Of a DNA stretch of 64,000 nucleotides, positions 36,194 through 45,327 are shown in pieces. The DNA comes from Balneolaceae bacterium (GTDB taxonomy: Bacteria; Bacteroidota; Rhodothermia; Balneolales; Balneolaceae), in contig JAXHMM010000017.1 in NCBI GenBank assembly GCA_034521445.1, positions 210,928-274,927 of the forward strand. The letters are read 5' to 3'. Position 1 is the stretch's first letter. Every line of letters begins with the position of its first letter. The notes beneath the pieces were generated by a model. The model did no database searches. It had not been told where the DNA came from and saw only the letters and a list, made by a program, of their open reading frames with translations. Position numbers and translations under genes: made by a program.

Positions 36194-37729
36194 TCAGCCC
36201 TGCCGTTCGACCAGCCGGGCGGCGTTGAAAAGCTCGGGTTCACGGAAGGCGCCAGCCATCAGCTGCAGCCCGTAGGGCAGGCCGTCGGAGTGGGTGCCGG
36301 CCGGGACGCTCACAGCGCAGATGCCCGCCAGGTTGGCGGAGATGGTATAAATGTCGTTCAGGTACATCTGCAGGGGGTCGTCGGTCTTCTCGCCCAGCGG
36401 GAAGGCGGTGGTGGGGGCTGTCGGGGAGGCGATCACATCCACCTCCTCGAAGGCCTTTTCGAAATCCTCCTTGATCAGCCGCCGCACTTTCTGTCCCCTG
36501 GCGTAGTAGGCGTCGTAGTATCCGGCGCTCAGCACGTAGGTGCCCAGCAGGATGCGGCGCTTCACCTCTTCCCCGAAACCTTCGGTGCGGCTCTTCTTGT
36601 AGAGGCGCACCAGGGAGCTGTCGGCCTCCTCCAGCCGGGCCGCCGCCTTCTCCTTCGCGGCGGCGCCTTCGGCCCGGCGCAGCTCCTCTTCCAGGGCCGC
36701 GCGCTCCTCCTTCAGCTCCTCCTGCACCTCTTTGATATCGGCGCGGTGCCCGTAGCGTATACCGTCGTAGCGCGCCAGGTTGCTGGAAGCCTCCGCAGTG
36801 GCCAGGATATAGTAGGCGGCCACAGCGTACTTCATGTGGGGGAGGCTGACGGGCACCAGCTCGGCGCCCCCGGCCTCCAGGTCGGCCAGGCGCTGCCGCA
36901 CGCCCTCCCGAATCTCTTCGTCCAGCCCCTCTCCGAAATACTCCTCGGGCACGCCGATGCGGATGCCGGGATTTGGGCGCTCCAGCGGACCGAGATAGTC
37001 GGGCACCGCGCGGCTGGAAGAAGTGTTGTCGTGTTCGTCAAAGCCGGCGATCACCTCCAGCAAGCGCGCGGCGTCCTCCACGCTGCGGGTCAGCGGACCG
37101 ATGCAGTCGAAGGAGGAGGCGAAGGCCACCAGTCCGTGTCGCGAGATGCGCCCGTAGGTGGGCTTGAGCCCCACCACCCCGCAGAAAGAGGCCGGCTGCC
37201 GCACGGAGCCCCCGGTGTCGGAGCCCAGGGCCGCCGTACAGAAATCGGCCGCCACCGCCGCGGCGCTCCCCCCCGAGGAGCCTCCCGGCACGCGTGTGGG
37301 GTCATGGGGATTGCAGGCGGGTCCAAAGGCCGAATTCTCGTTGGAGGAGCCCATGGCGAACTCGTCCATGTTGGTCCGACCCAGCAGAATGGCGTCCTCC
37401 TCGCGCAACCGCCGCACTGCCGTGGCGTCGTAGACGCTTTCAAAATCTTCCAGGATGCGCGAGCCGCAGGTGGCGGGCTTGCCTTTTTCGCAGATAAGGT
37501 CCTTTACGGCGATCACCGCGCCCGCCAGCGCGCCCGCCTCCCCATTTTCAACCTTCCGCTGCACCTCGCGGGCTCTGCGGAGGGCCTCCTCCCCGTCGTA
37601 GTGAAGAAGGGCGTTCAGATGGTCGTTGGTGTCCTGTATGGAGGAGAGGTAGCCGTGGACAATTTCCGGGAGCGAAGTCTCCCGGTTGTTCAGGGCCTCC
37701 CGGATGTCGGAGATGGTACGATGCTGCAA
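36194..37729 (-). CDS. gatA: Asp-tRNA(Asn)/Glu-tRNA(Gln) amidotransferase subunit A
   Basis: An about 511-residue GatA, the amidase subunit that feeds ammonia to GatB for making Gln-tRNA and Asn-tRNA. The amidase signature is complete: AVKDLICEKG, RVPGGSSGGSAAAVAADFCTAALGSDTGGSVRQPASFCG with the catalytic Ser-cis-Ser-Lys, and YGRISRHGLVAFASS. Start is uncertain: the ORF extends to 37828 but overlaps tatA there, so I chose TTG at 37729 (LQHRTISDIREAL), just past the tatA stop at 37758. Middle insertion (about 330-370) is coiled-coil (EELKEERAALEEEL). No gatB or gatC in the window. Confidence 0.93.
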   Translation of the reverse strand: MQHRTISDIREALNNRETSLPEIVHGYLSSIQDTNDHLNALLHYDGEEALRRAREVQRKVENGEAGALAGAVIAVKDLICEKGKPATCGSRILEDFESVYDATAVRRLREEDAILLGRTNMDEFAMGSSNENSAFGPACNPHDPTRVPGGSSGGSAAAVAADFCTAALGSDTGGSVRQPASFCGVVGLKPTYGRISRHGLVAFASSFDCIGPLTRSVEDAARLLEVIAGFDEHDNTSSSRAVPDYLGPLERPNPGIRIGVPEEYFGEGLDEEIREGVRQRLADLEAGGAELVPVSLPHMKYAVAAYYILATAEASSNLARYDGIRYGHRADIKEVQEELKEERAALEEELRRAEGAAAKEKAAARLEEADSSLVRLYKKSRTEGFGEEVKRRILLGTYVLSAGYYDAYYARGQKVRRLIKEDFEKAFEEVDVIASPTAPTTAFPLGEKTDDPLQMYLNDIYTISANLAGICAVSVPAGTHSDGLPYGLQLMAGAFREPELFNAARLVERQG

Positions 37730-37757
37730 CGCGGGCGGTGCTTGTGGTTTCCGGGTT

Positions 37758-37979
37758 CTATTCGGTAGGTTCGGTGGTCTTCTTCTTCTTGGATCCGGAG
37801 GTATATCCCTCCTTCTCGCCCTCCTCAATCTCCTTCTTGATCTGGTCGGAGGCCTTGCGGAACTCGTTGATGCCCTGGCCTATGCCGCGGGCGAGTTCGG
37901 GAATACGCTTGGCCCCGAAGAAGAGCAGAAATACGAGGGCGACGATAAGAAACTCGGGCACGCCAATACCGTTAAACAT
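37758..37979 (-). CDS. tatA: Sec-independent translocase component TatA/E
   Basis: A 73-residue TatA: one N-terminal membrane helix (GVPEFLIVALVFLLFFGAKRIPELARGIGQGINEFRKA, helix, FGAKRIPEL hinge, amphipathic helix) and a charged, Lys/Glu-rich tail. TatA oligomers form the pore for folded proteins. First gene of the operon with gatA. No tatC is adjacent. The 239-base gap to the DUF2795 gene separates divergent transcripts. Confidence 0.93.
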   Translation of the reverse strand: MFNGIGVPEFLIVALVFLLFFGAKRIPELARGIGQGINEFRKASDQIKKEIEEGEKEGYTSGSKKKKTTEPTE

Positions 37980-38218
37980 AAAATAAACCTCGCTTTATTG
38001 AGTTTGAGAATGAAGGATGAACAAGATACAAATTATTTGGGCAATCTTTCAGTTGTATGATTGGGACAGAAGAGGGACCTTCCGGTCGGAAGCTCCCCCG
38101 GGCGCCCCAGCAGAGGACGATTTCCTGTTTTTGCAAAAAGACTTGAATTTTAGGAAACAATACCTTTTATAACGGGCTAAGAATTTAAAAAAGAACAGCA
38201 AAGAACCGCTACGCATTT

Positions 38219-38473
38219 ATGATTTGGACTGTCGAACTGGCTGCCGCACTTGACGACGCGCCGTTCCCGGCCACACGGGAGGAACTGATCGAATGGGCCG
38301 AACGCAACGGGCTCAAACAACAGATCATTGACAACCTGTACGAACTGGACGAGATTGAGGAGGGAGAGGACATGGTCTACGAAGGCATCGAGGACATCTG
38401 GCCCGACTACATCCGCAAGGAGGATTTTTTTCACAACGAGGAGGACGAAGGCTTCGACTACGACGACGTTTAG
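38219..38473 (+). CDS. DUF2795 small acidic protein
   Basis: An 84-residue acidic cytosolic protein of the DUF2795 type: VELAAALDDAPFPATREELIEWAERNGLKQQIIDNLYELDEI, matching the short HTH-like domain of that family (here seen in pieces), with an acidic tail. The function of DUF2795 is not known. A TTGAAT-N19-TATAAC arrangement at 38143-38173 could be the promoter. It ends at a terminator-like hairpin before the outer-membrane gene. Confidence 0.8.
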   Translation: MIWTVELAAALDDAPFPATREELIEWAERNGLKQQIIDNLYELDEIEEGEDMVYEGIEDIWPDYIRKEDFFHNEEDEGFDYDDV

Positions 38474-38510
38474 GTCCTGCACCTTTCACAGCGTCTCCCT
38501 ACCTTCCAAG

Positions 38511-38542
38511 CGGTTGCAACGGGACCCCCTTGCAACCGTTTT
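38511..38542 (+). terminator. Rho-independent terminator of the DUF2795 gene
   Basis: Stem CGGTTGCAA / TTGCAACCG (9 bp) with a 10-base loop followed by TTTTGT. It lies 38 bases past the DUF2795 stop and 28 bases before the TTG start of the next gene, so the outer-membrane gene probably has little read-through from upstream. Confidence 0.75.
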
Positions 38543-38569
38543 GTATGAACGGCACCGAACGCCCCCGAT

Positions 38570-40999
38570 TTGAACAAGGCACTCTCCATCCTGCTCCTTC
38601 TTGCGGCCCTGGCGGCGAGTCTGCCTTCCGACGCCCGCGCCCAGGACGGGGAGGCCGTGCAGGCCGACAGCACCCGCGAGGTGGTGCGTATCATCCGCTT
38701 TGCCGGCAACAACCATGTGGCCGACCGCACGCTGGAGGACCTGATCCGCACGCATACCAACCGGGAGTTTCTGGGCATCCCCCGCTTCACCCCCTGGTAT
38801 TTCCTCCACCGGCTGACCGGCCGCTTCGGGGAGCCCCCCGCCCTTCTCGACCGCGCCACCGTGGCCACCGACATGGAGCGCATCGCCCGATACTACCAGA
38901 CCCTGGGCTTCCTGGACGCTGCGGTGGATACCAACATCGTCGAGTTCAAGTCCAACCGCGTGGAGGTTTCCTTCCTGATTCGGGAAGGCCCCCGCTCCAC
39001 CATAAGCACCCTCGCCTACACGGGCATGCCCGCCCTTCCAGATGAGGTGGAGGGCAACCTGCAGGCGTTCTACCGCAACTCTCCCCTGACCCGCGAGCAG
39101 GTGGACGATACCACCTTCCGGGTCGATCGCCCCTACTCGCAGAACGACCTGCGCAACGAGCAGACGCGCATCATCAATTTCCTGAAAAACAGGGGCTTCG
39201 CCTCCATCCGCAACGACTCGGTGAACGTGCTCGTGCGGCGCGATTCGGCGGACGCCTCCACCCTCGACCTGCTCTTTACCGTGCGGCCCGGCAGCCTTTA
39301 TACGTTCGGCGACCTCCACATCAGCCTGCAGGGACCCGACAGACAGGTCGAATACGACCAGCACGACACCCTCTCCGGTCCCCCGCAAACCACCGGCGGG
39401 ACACGCATTCTCATGGAGAAGGAGTCCGAAGCCCAGACCCGTTTCAGCCTGCTGACCGACCAGATACTGTTCCAGCCCGGGGAGGTCTTCAACAACGAGC
39501 GCTACATACGCTCCATCAACGAATTCCAGAACCTGGGCATGCTCAACATCCGCCAGTTCGGGCTGAGCGAGGACGGCTCGCTGCCCGATTTCAGCCGGCC
39601 TGAGATCCCCGTGATGTTCTCCCTGCAGACCCTGCCCAGGCACGCCCTCAACTTCAACCTCTTCGGCATGCGGCGCTACGGTTTCGGCTCGGGGGCCGGG
39701 GTGACCTACACCAACAACAACCTCTTCGGAAAGGCCGAAAATCTTCGGCTGAGCATGAACGGAAGCTTTGAGTATGTCCGCAGCGAAACCATTCGTGAGA
39801 TCGCTGCTGATTCCGCCGGACAGGGCTTTAGCGGCAGCCTCTTCCGCAGCTTTGAGGTGCGCTCCGAGTACACCCTGCCCCGGCTCATCTTTCCCTTCGC
39901 CTCCCTCGACGACCGGCTTTTCTTCTCCAACGCGCGCACCCGCTATTCGCTGGCCTTCACGCGCTCCAACCAGCTGCTCTTCGACATCAACTCCGACGTG
40001 CGCTTCAACCTGCGCTACGAGATCCAGCACAACCCGCGGCACTCCAGCTTTCTGGACCTGGTGGAACTGGATGTGCTTGACACCGATCCCTCCCCCGAGT
40101 TCCGCCAGTCGCTGCAGCAGGAGTACGGGGAGGACTCCTTCGAGTACCAGCGTATTCTGGAGGACTTCCGCCCGCAGGTCTCCTCCATCCTGCGCTACAC
40201 CTTCCGCAGCCAGCGTACCGACCTAATCAAGCGGAACTACGGCTATTTCAGCGAGTATTCCATCTCCATGGGCGGGAACGTACCCTGGCTGGTGGACCGC
40301 CTGATTGTCACACCTGACACCCTGGAGGGCAACCTCCCTTCGCCCATCCGCACCAGCGACAACAGCCTCACCTACAGCCGCTTTCTGAAGGCCACGGCCG
40401 ATTACCGCCGCTACATTCCCCTTACCAACGACGCGGTCTTCGCCTACCGCGGTTTCATCGGTCTGGCCTATCCCTACGGAAAAAGCACCACCATTCCGCT
40501 GAACCAGCGATTCTACGCCGGCGGCAGCAACGACATCCGGGGCTGGGACTTCTACAGCCTGGGACCGGGCTCCATTCCCCTGGACGAGGTGGCCATCAAC
40601 GGGGGTGACATCAAGCTGCTGGCCCAGACCGAACTGCGGCAGCAGCTCATCCCGAACCTGATCGGGGCCAACTGGATCGGCGCCTGGTTCGCCGACGCCG
40701 GCAACATCTGGTACGGTCCCCGCACGGAATTTCCCGGTCCCGGAGCCTCCCGGCCGGCCCCGGACGATTCGGGCGTCTTCAGTGTCGACGGCGGCAGCCG
40801 GCCCGCACCCGAGGAGGGCAAATTCCGCTTCGACCGCTTCTACAAGCAGATCGCCGTGGGTTCGGGACTGGGCATTCGCATCGACTGGGACTATGTGGTG
40901 GCGCGCTTCGACTTTGCCTTCCGGGTGCACGATCTGCAGGATGGCTGGCTGCAGAACCGCAAGCTCTACTTCAGTTTCGGCATCGGGCACTCTTTTTAA
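38570..40999 (+). CDS. BamA/TamA-family outer-membrane assembly protein
   Basis: An 809-residue Omp85-family protein. Signal peptide (NKALSILLLLAALAASLPSDARAQ), POTRA-like domains (for example VVRIIRFAGNNHVADRTLEDLI, about 40-130, and a second near 210-330) and a C-terminal barrel. The barrel has the Omp85 lid-loop pattern FYAGGSNDIRGWDFYSLGPGS (compare VRGF/Y) and closes with LYFSFGIGHSF. Length fits TamA or a BamA-like paralogue rather than full BamA, which usually has five POTRAs. The start is TTG: no ATG or GTG lies in a better position. Its stop codon is part of repeat array B. Confidence 0.9.
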   Translation: MNKALSILLLLAALAASLPSDARAQDGEAVQADSTREVVRIIRFAGNNHVADRTLEDLIRTHTNREFLGIPRFTPWYFLHRLTGRFGEPPALLDRATVATDMERIARYYQTLGFLDAAVDTNIVEFKSNRVEVSFLIREGPRSTISTLAYTGMPALPDEVEGNLQAFYRNSPLTREQVDDTTFRVDRPYSQNDLRNEQTRIINFLKNRGFASIRNDSVNVLVRRDSADASTLDLLFTVRPGSLYTFGDLHISLQGPDRQVEYDQHDTLSGPPQTTGGTRILMEKESEAQTRFSLLTDQILFQPGEVFNNERYIRSINEFQNLGMLNIRQFGLSEDGSLPDFSRPEIPVMFSLQTLPRHALNFNLFGMRRYGFGSGAGVTYTNNNLFGKAENLRLSMNGSFEYVRSETIREIAADSAGQGFSGSLFRSFEVRSEYTLPRLIFPFASLDDRLFFSNARTRYSLAFTRSNQLLFDINSDVRFNLRYEIQHNPRHSSFLDLVELDVLDTDPSPEFRQSLQQEYGEDSFEYQRILEDFRPQVSSILRYTFRSQRTDLIKRNYGYFSEYSISMGGNVPWLVDRLIVTPDTLEGNLPSPIRTSDNSLTYSRFLKATADYRRYIPLTNDAVFAYRGFIGLAYPYGKSTTIPLNQRFYAGGSNDIRGWDFYSLGPGSIPLDEVAINGGDIKLLAQTELRQQLIPNLIGANWIGAWFADAGNIWYGPRTEFPGPGASRPAPDDSGVFSVDGGSRPAPEEGKFRFDRFYKQIAVGSGLGIRIDWDYVVARFDFAFRVHDLQDGWLQNRKLYFSFGIGHSF

Positions 41000-41092
41000 A
41001 GTCAGAAAGTCTGACAAGTCAAAAAGTCTTAAAGTCGGAAAGTCTTGAAGTCGGGGAGTCGGGAAGTCGAAAAGTCTGGAAGTCTTGAAGTC
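40996..41092 (+). repeat. AAGTC 8-bp tandem array, locus B
   Basis: Twelve units of NNRAAGTC (ttaaagtc, agaaagtc, tgacaagtc, aaaaagtc, ttaaagtc, ggaaagtc, ttgaagtc, ggggagtc, gggaagtc, gaaaagtc, tggaagtc, ttgaagtc). The stop codon of the upstream outer-membrane gene (TAA at 40997-40999) is the middle of the first unit. The array fills about half of the gap before the cNMP-binding gene. Confidence 0.9.
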
Positions 41093-41166
41093 GGGGGTGG
41101 GCTTCGGACTTCGCGCATAAACTTCTATATTGATGCATTGAAACCCGAAGCCCCAGCTATTTCGCC

Positions 41167-41706
41167 ATGTTTGGCTCCGACAAGCTCAAGACCTTTAAAA
41201 AGCAGACGGGAATAATCGCCCGCTCGCGCTTCCTGAAAAGCCTGACCGCCATGGAGCGGTACGAATTTCTGCAGCTCTGCCACAGCCGGAGCTACAAGGA
41301 GGACGAGTACATCTACTACCAGGGCGACCCGGGCACGGGCATGTATTTCATCGAGGAGGGGCGCGTGCAGCTCGTCGTGGAGTCCTCCGAAGCCTCCGAT
41401 GACGACCTGACCTACGACCTGGAGGCGCCCGAGGATTTCGGCTCCCTCTCCATTGGCTACGAGCTGCGGCGCATGTCCTCCGTGCGCTGCCTCACCGACT
41501 GCACCCTCCTGGGCTTTTTCAAGCCTGATTTCGAGACGCTCAAGAAGCGGCACCCTCTCATAGCCGTAAAGTTTATGGAGACCCTGGCCAAGATCGCCAT
41601 GCGCCAGCTCGAAATGTTCACCGACGAGGTGAACCACTCCAGCGGCGTCTCTAAAGCGTTCGCCCTCCGTTTCGAATCGTATTACCACAACCAGCTCGAG
41701 GCCTGA
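41167..41706 (+). CDS. Cyclic-nucleotide-binding-domain protein without HTH
   Basis: A 179-residue protein consisting of a single cNMP-binding (CAP-type) beta-roll: FLKSLTAMERYEFLQLCHSRSYKEDEYIYYQGDPGTGMYFIEEGRVQLV and DFGSLSIGYELRRMSSVRCLTDCTLLGFF, then helices. The phosphate-binding cassette (FGSLSIGYELRRMS, where FGELALL-x-R-A/S is usual) is altered: Arg is followed by Met-Ser. There is no C-terminal winged helix, so it is not a normal Crp/Fnr regulator; more likely a regulatory or scaffold domain. A TATATTGA box (41130-41137, one mismatch to TAnnTTTG) precedes it. Confidence 0.85.
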   Translation: MFGSDKLKTFKKQTGIIARSRFLKSLTAMERYEFLQLCHSRSYKEDEYIYYQGDPGTGMYFIEEGRVQLVVESSEASDDDLTYDLEAPEDFGSLSIGYELRRMSSVRCLTDCTLLGFFKPDFETLKKRHPLIAVKFMETLAKIAMRQLEMFTDEVNHSSGVSKAFALRFESYYHNQLEA

Positions 41707-41737
41707 CGCCTCGCAACCCCACACCGCATCACGCAGC

Positions 41738-43198
41738 ATGATCCCCAAGAAAGGAGACGAAGTTGAGCTCTCTATAGAAACGGCGGCCTACAAGGGCAAG
41801 GGCCTGGGCAAAATCGACGGCATGGCCGTCTTCGTGCCCAACACCGCCCCCGGCGACACTGTCAAGACGCGCATTGTCAGGCGCAAGAAGAGCTACCTGG
41901 AGGGCAAGCTGCTGGAGGTGATCGAGGGCGGACCCGACCGCATCGAGCCGCGCTGCCGCCATGCGCAGACCTGCGGAGGCTGCAACTGGCAGCACGTGAA
42001 CTACGAAAAGCAGCTCGACTTCAAGCGCGACCAGGTGGAGGACCACATGCACCGCATCGGAAAGCTGACCCACCTGGAGGTCAAGCCCACCATCGGCTGC
42101 GAGCAGACCTTTCACTACCGCAACAAGATGGAGTATTCCGTCGGCCACCGGCGCTGGCTGAGCCGCGAGGAGATCGACGCCGAGGAGTTTGTCAGCGACC
42201 GCGGCTTTGCCGCCGGGCTGCACGCCCCGGGACGCTTCGACAAGATTCTCGACCTGCAGGAGTGTCATCTGCAGGACCCGGTCTCCTACGAGATCCTCGA
42301 TTTCGTGCGCAGCTGGTGCGTGGAGCACGAGGTGCCGCCCTACAATACCATCGACAACGAGGGCTTCATGCGCAACGTGGTGATCCGCACCTCCCACCAC
42401 ACCGACGATCTCATGGTGAACCTGGTGACCTACCGGGACGCCCCGGAGCTTATGCAGGATATGTGCGAGGCCCTGCTGGAGGCTTTTCCCCGGATTACCA
42501 CCGTGGTCAACAACGTGAACGACCAAAACAACCCCACAGCCATCGGACGCTACGAGCACGTGCTGCACGGGCCGGGCACCATCGTGGACAAGATCGGCCC
42601 TTACGCTTTCACCATCGACGCCAACGCCTTCTTCCAGACCAACACCCGCCAGGCCGAACGGCTTTACGAGGTGGCCCGCGACTACGCCGCCATCCAGCCC
42701 GGCGACACGGTCTACGACCTCTACTGCGGCGTGGGCACCCTCACCCTCTTCATGAGCAAACAGGCCGAAAAGGTGGTGGGCATCGAGGTGGTGAATGTGG
42801 CCGTTGAAAACGCCCGCAAGAACGCCCGCGAAAACGGCGTGGACAACGTGCACTTCGTGAAAGGCGACATGCGCGAGGAGTTCAACGACAAGATCGTCGA
42901 AAAGCACGGGCGGCCCGACTGCATCATCACCGATCCCCCGCGCGCCGGCATGCACGACGACGTGGTGGAGCAGCTCTGCCGGCTGAAGGCCCCGCGGCTG
43001 GTCTACGTGAGCTGCAACAGCTCCACCATGGCCCGCGACCTGAAGAAACTCAACGAGGTGTACGAGATCCACGACGTGCAGCCAGTGGATATGTTTCCGC
43101 AGACCTACCACATCGAGACGGTGGCCCGCCTGGAGCTGCGGGAGGGTGAGCAGCCCGATAAACAGGAGCAAGCCAACGCCGACGACGACGCCTCATGA
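41738..43198 (+). CDS. rlmD: 23S rRNA (uracil-C5)-methyltransferase
   Basis: A 486-residue RlmD/RumA-like enzyme. N-terminal TRAM domain ([29 protein letters not shown]), then a 4Fe-4S cluster motif ([17 protein letters not shown] plus a later Cys in LQECHLQ), SAM-binding [15 protein letters not shown] and the nucleophile loop [15 protein letters not shown]. It methylates a uracil of 23S rRNA at C5; which one is not decidable here, as the TRAM/Fe-S form also includes RlmCD. It overlaps the following desaturase gene by 4 bases. Confidence 0.93.
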   Translation: MIPKKGDEVELSIETAAYKGKGLGKIDGMAVFVPNTAPGDTVKTRIVRRKKSYLEGKLLEVIEGGPDRIEPRCRHAQTCGGCNWQHVNYEKQLDFKRDQVEDHMHRIGKLTHLEVKPTIGCEQTFHYRNKMEYSVGHRRWLSREEIDAEEFVSDRGFAAGLHAPGRFDKILDLQECHLQDPVSYEILDFVRSWCVEHEVPPYNTIDNEGFMRNVVIRTSHHTDDLMVNLVTYRDAPELMQDMCEALLEAFPRITTVVNNVNDQNNPTAIGRYEHVLHGPGTIVDKIGPYAFTIDANAFFQTNTRQAERLYEVARDYAAIQPGDTVYDLYCGVGTLTLFMSKQAEKVVGIEVVNVAVENARKNARENGVDNVHFVKGDMREEFNDKIVEKHGRPDCIITDPPRAGMHDDVVEQLCRLKAPRLVYVSCNSSTMARDLKKLNEVYEIHDVQPVDMFPQTYHIETVARLELREGEQPDKQEQANADDDAS

Positions 43199-44671
43199 AA
43201 ACCGGTATCATCGGCGCGGGGCTCGGGGGACTCGCCTCAGCTTGCCTGCTGGCCCGCCGCGGCCACGAGGTCACCGTCTACGAGCGCAACCGCCGCCCCG
43301 GCGGCAAAGTCGGCCAGGTGGAGACCGGCAGCTACCGTTTCGATACCGGACCCTCCCTGCTTACCATCCCCTGGGTGGTCGACCGCCTCTTCGAGGAATG
43401 CGGGGAGCGGCTGCAGGACCACCTGGAGATCGTGCCGGTAGACCCGATCTGCCGCTACTGGTTCGCCGACGGCACCCGCTTCGACTGCATGCGCGACCAC
43501 AACCGAAACCGGGCGGTCATACGCGAATGGAGCGAGGCTGACGCCGAGGCCTACATGGAATTTATGGACTACTCGCGGGAGCTCTACCGGCGCACGCGCG
43601 ACGCCTACCTCTTCAATCCCCTCTACAGCCTGGGCGACCTGGGCGAGATGAATCCGCTGGATCTGCTGCGCATCGACGCCTTCCGGACCATGTCCCAGCG
43701 CATCGACCGCCGCTTCGAGACGCCCTACATGCGGCAGTTCTTCAAGCGCTTCGCCACCTACAACGGCTCCTCGCCCTACCAGGCCCCCGCCACCCTCAAC
43801 GTCATCCCCCATGTGGAGCTCACCATGGGAGGCTTCTACCTCCGGGGCGGCATGTACGCCCTGGTGCGCGCCCTCTACAAGCTGGCCGACCAGCTGGGCG
43901 TGCGTTTTCACTTCGACTGGGAGGTGGCCCGCATCGAGGTGAAGGAGGGCCGCGCCTGCGGACTTCGTAGCGCCGGCGGACTGGAGGCGAAGTGCGAGCT
44001 GGTGCTGGCCAACAGCGACTCCTATGAGACCTACCTGGAGCTGCTGCCCGAGGAGCAGCTCTCCGGGCTGAAACGGCGCTCGATGAAACGCCTGGAACCC
44101 TCCTGCTCCGGCTTTCGTGCTGCTGCTGGGGGCCGATCGCAGGTGGGACGCCCTCTCCCACCACACCCTTTTCTTTTCAGGCGACTACCGCCGTGAATTC
44201 CAGGACATTTTCCAGCGGAAGGTGATGCCTGACGACCCCACCATCTACGTGGCCAACACCTCCCACACCAACCCCACGCACGCCCCGGTGGGCGGATCCA
44301 ACCTCTTCGTGCTGGTCAACGCGCCCTACCTGAGTGCGGAATGGGACTGGGAGGAGCACGCAGGGTCCTACGAGGAGCACATTATCCGGCAGCTGGAAGA
44401 GCGGGGATTGGAAAGGCTGGGTGAATCTATCGAATACCGCGAGCGGATCACCCCGCTGGACTTCTACCGCCGTTTCCGTTCGCGCCGCGGCAGCATCTAC
44501 GGCACCTCCTCCAACTCGCGCCGCGCCGCCTTCATGCGTCCCCGCAACAAGTCCCGTCATGTGGAGGGCCTCTACCTGGCGGGCGGCAGCACCCATCCCG
44601 GCGGGGGCATACCCCTGGTGCTGCAGTCAGCCTTCAACGCCACAGAGCTGATCCGCCGCTACGAAGAATAA
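43195..44671 (+). pseudogene. Carotenoid (phytoene-type) desaturase, interrupted by a +1 frameshift
   Basis: A CrtI/CrtD-like FAD-dependent carotenoid desaturase, about 491 residues if the reading frame is restored. N-terminal part: dinucleotide fold [24 protein letters not shown] and [18 protein letters not shown]-terminal part: YLAGGSTHPGGGIPLVLQSAFNATELI. The frame changes at 44110-44117: frame one reads Cys-Ser-Gly-Phe-Arg-Ala-Ala-Ala and frame two gives the expected Val-Leu-Leu-Leu-Gly-Ala-Asp-Arg. One extra T in the TTT at 44113-44115 explains it, since 43195-44671 is 3n+1. Either a real inactivation or a sequencing error. It overlaps rlmD by 4 bases. No phytoene synthase is nearby. Confidence 0.85.
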
Positions 44672-44729
44672 GACATCCGACTTTAAGACTTTCCGACTTT
44701 ATGACTTATGAGACTTTAAGACTTTATAC
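44672..44729 (-). repeat. AAGTC tandem array, locus C
   Basis: On the minus strand about seven units (tataaagtc, ttaaagtc, tcataagtc, ataaagtc, ggaaagtc, ttaaagtc, ggatgtc). It fills the whole gap between the desaturase stop and the phosphoesterase gene and continues into that gene's end: the last two residues (Lys-Ser) and the TAA stop at 44716-44718 are repeat sequence. Here the AAGTC strand matches the direction of the phosphoesterase gene. Confidence 0.88.
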
Positions 44730-45216
44730 CGAGATTGATCACCTCAACGTCATGCAAGGTACCCTCCGCCACCGTAAACCGCACCACCGTGCGGTAGACC
44801 TGAAAGCCCTGGCGGCCGGCCGCGCCCGGATTTACAAATAGCATGCCGCCCTTCTCCTGGTCGCGGCCGATCTTGAGAATGTGCGAGTGACCGCAGATGA
44901 ACAGGTCGGGCGGATTGGCCTCCATCTCCTCGCGGATGGGAATGCAGTAGCGTCCCATCGTACCGCCGATGTGCGTCATCCAGATATTCATACCCTCCCT
45001 GCTTATGCGCTGGTGCAGGGGATAGACCTGGCGGATCTCCTGTCCGTCGATGTTGCCGTAGACGCCCGTTACCGGGGCTACCTTCCCCAGCCGGTCGGCT
45101 ACCTCCAGCGTGCCGAAGTCGCCCGCGTGCCAGATCTCGTCGCGGTCGCTGAAGTAGTCCAGCACCTGGGGGTCCAGCCAGTTATGGGTGTCCGATATCA
45201 ACCCTACTTTGATCAT
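44716..45216 (-). CDS. YfcE-type metallophosphoesterase
   Basis: A 166-residue calcineurin-like phosphoesterase of the YfcE/MJ0936 group. Metal-binding motifs: LISDTHNW (Asp, His), WHAGDFGT (Asp), TGVYGNIDGQ (Asn), FICGHSHILKI (His-x-His). Family enzymes hydrolyse phosphodiesters or NMPs with two metals. Ends in repeat array C. A 111-base AT-rich gap separates it from the divergent glycosyltransferase gene. Confidence 0.9.
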   Translation of the reverse strand: MIKVGLISDTHNWLDPQVLDYFSDRDEIWHAGDFGTLEVADRLGKVAPVTGVYGNIDGQEIRQVYPLHQRISREGMNIWMTHIGGTMGRYCIPIREEMEANPPDLFICGHSHILKIGRDQEKGGMLFVNPGAAGRQGFQVYRTVVRFTVAEGTLHDVEVINLGIKS

Positions 45217-45327
45217 ACGCTATTCTTTGCCATCTTTTGCAAAACAAAAAAGGACGGCGACGCCCTCCCTGACTATATATAAAATCGGTTCATTCCTAAC
45301 AATCCGATTCGGGATTAAAATCCTTTC

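Noticed and set aside
35312..37768. Plus-strand ORF of 818 codons
   Set aside because: Antisense to the SDR gene and gatA, which are unambiguous; no domain or signal of its own.
44672..44729. CRISPR-like array at the AAGTC repeats
   Set aside because: Units are 8 bases with no constant spacers, and no cas gene is in the window.
45240..45300. Terminator hairpin GGACGGCGACGCCCTCC with a T-tract on the minus strand
   Set aside because: It lies upstream of the phosphoesterase start, where no transcript should end, and its stem is only about 4 bp.
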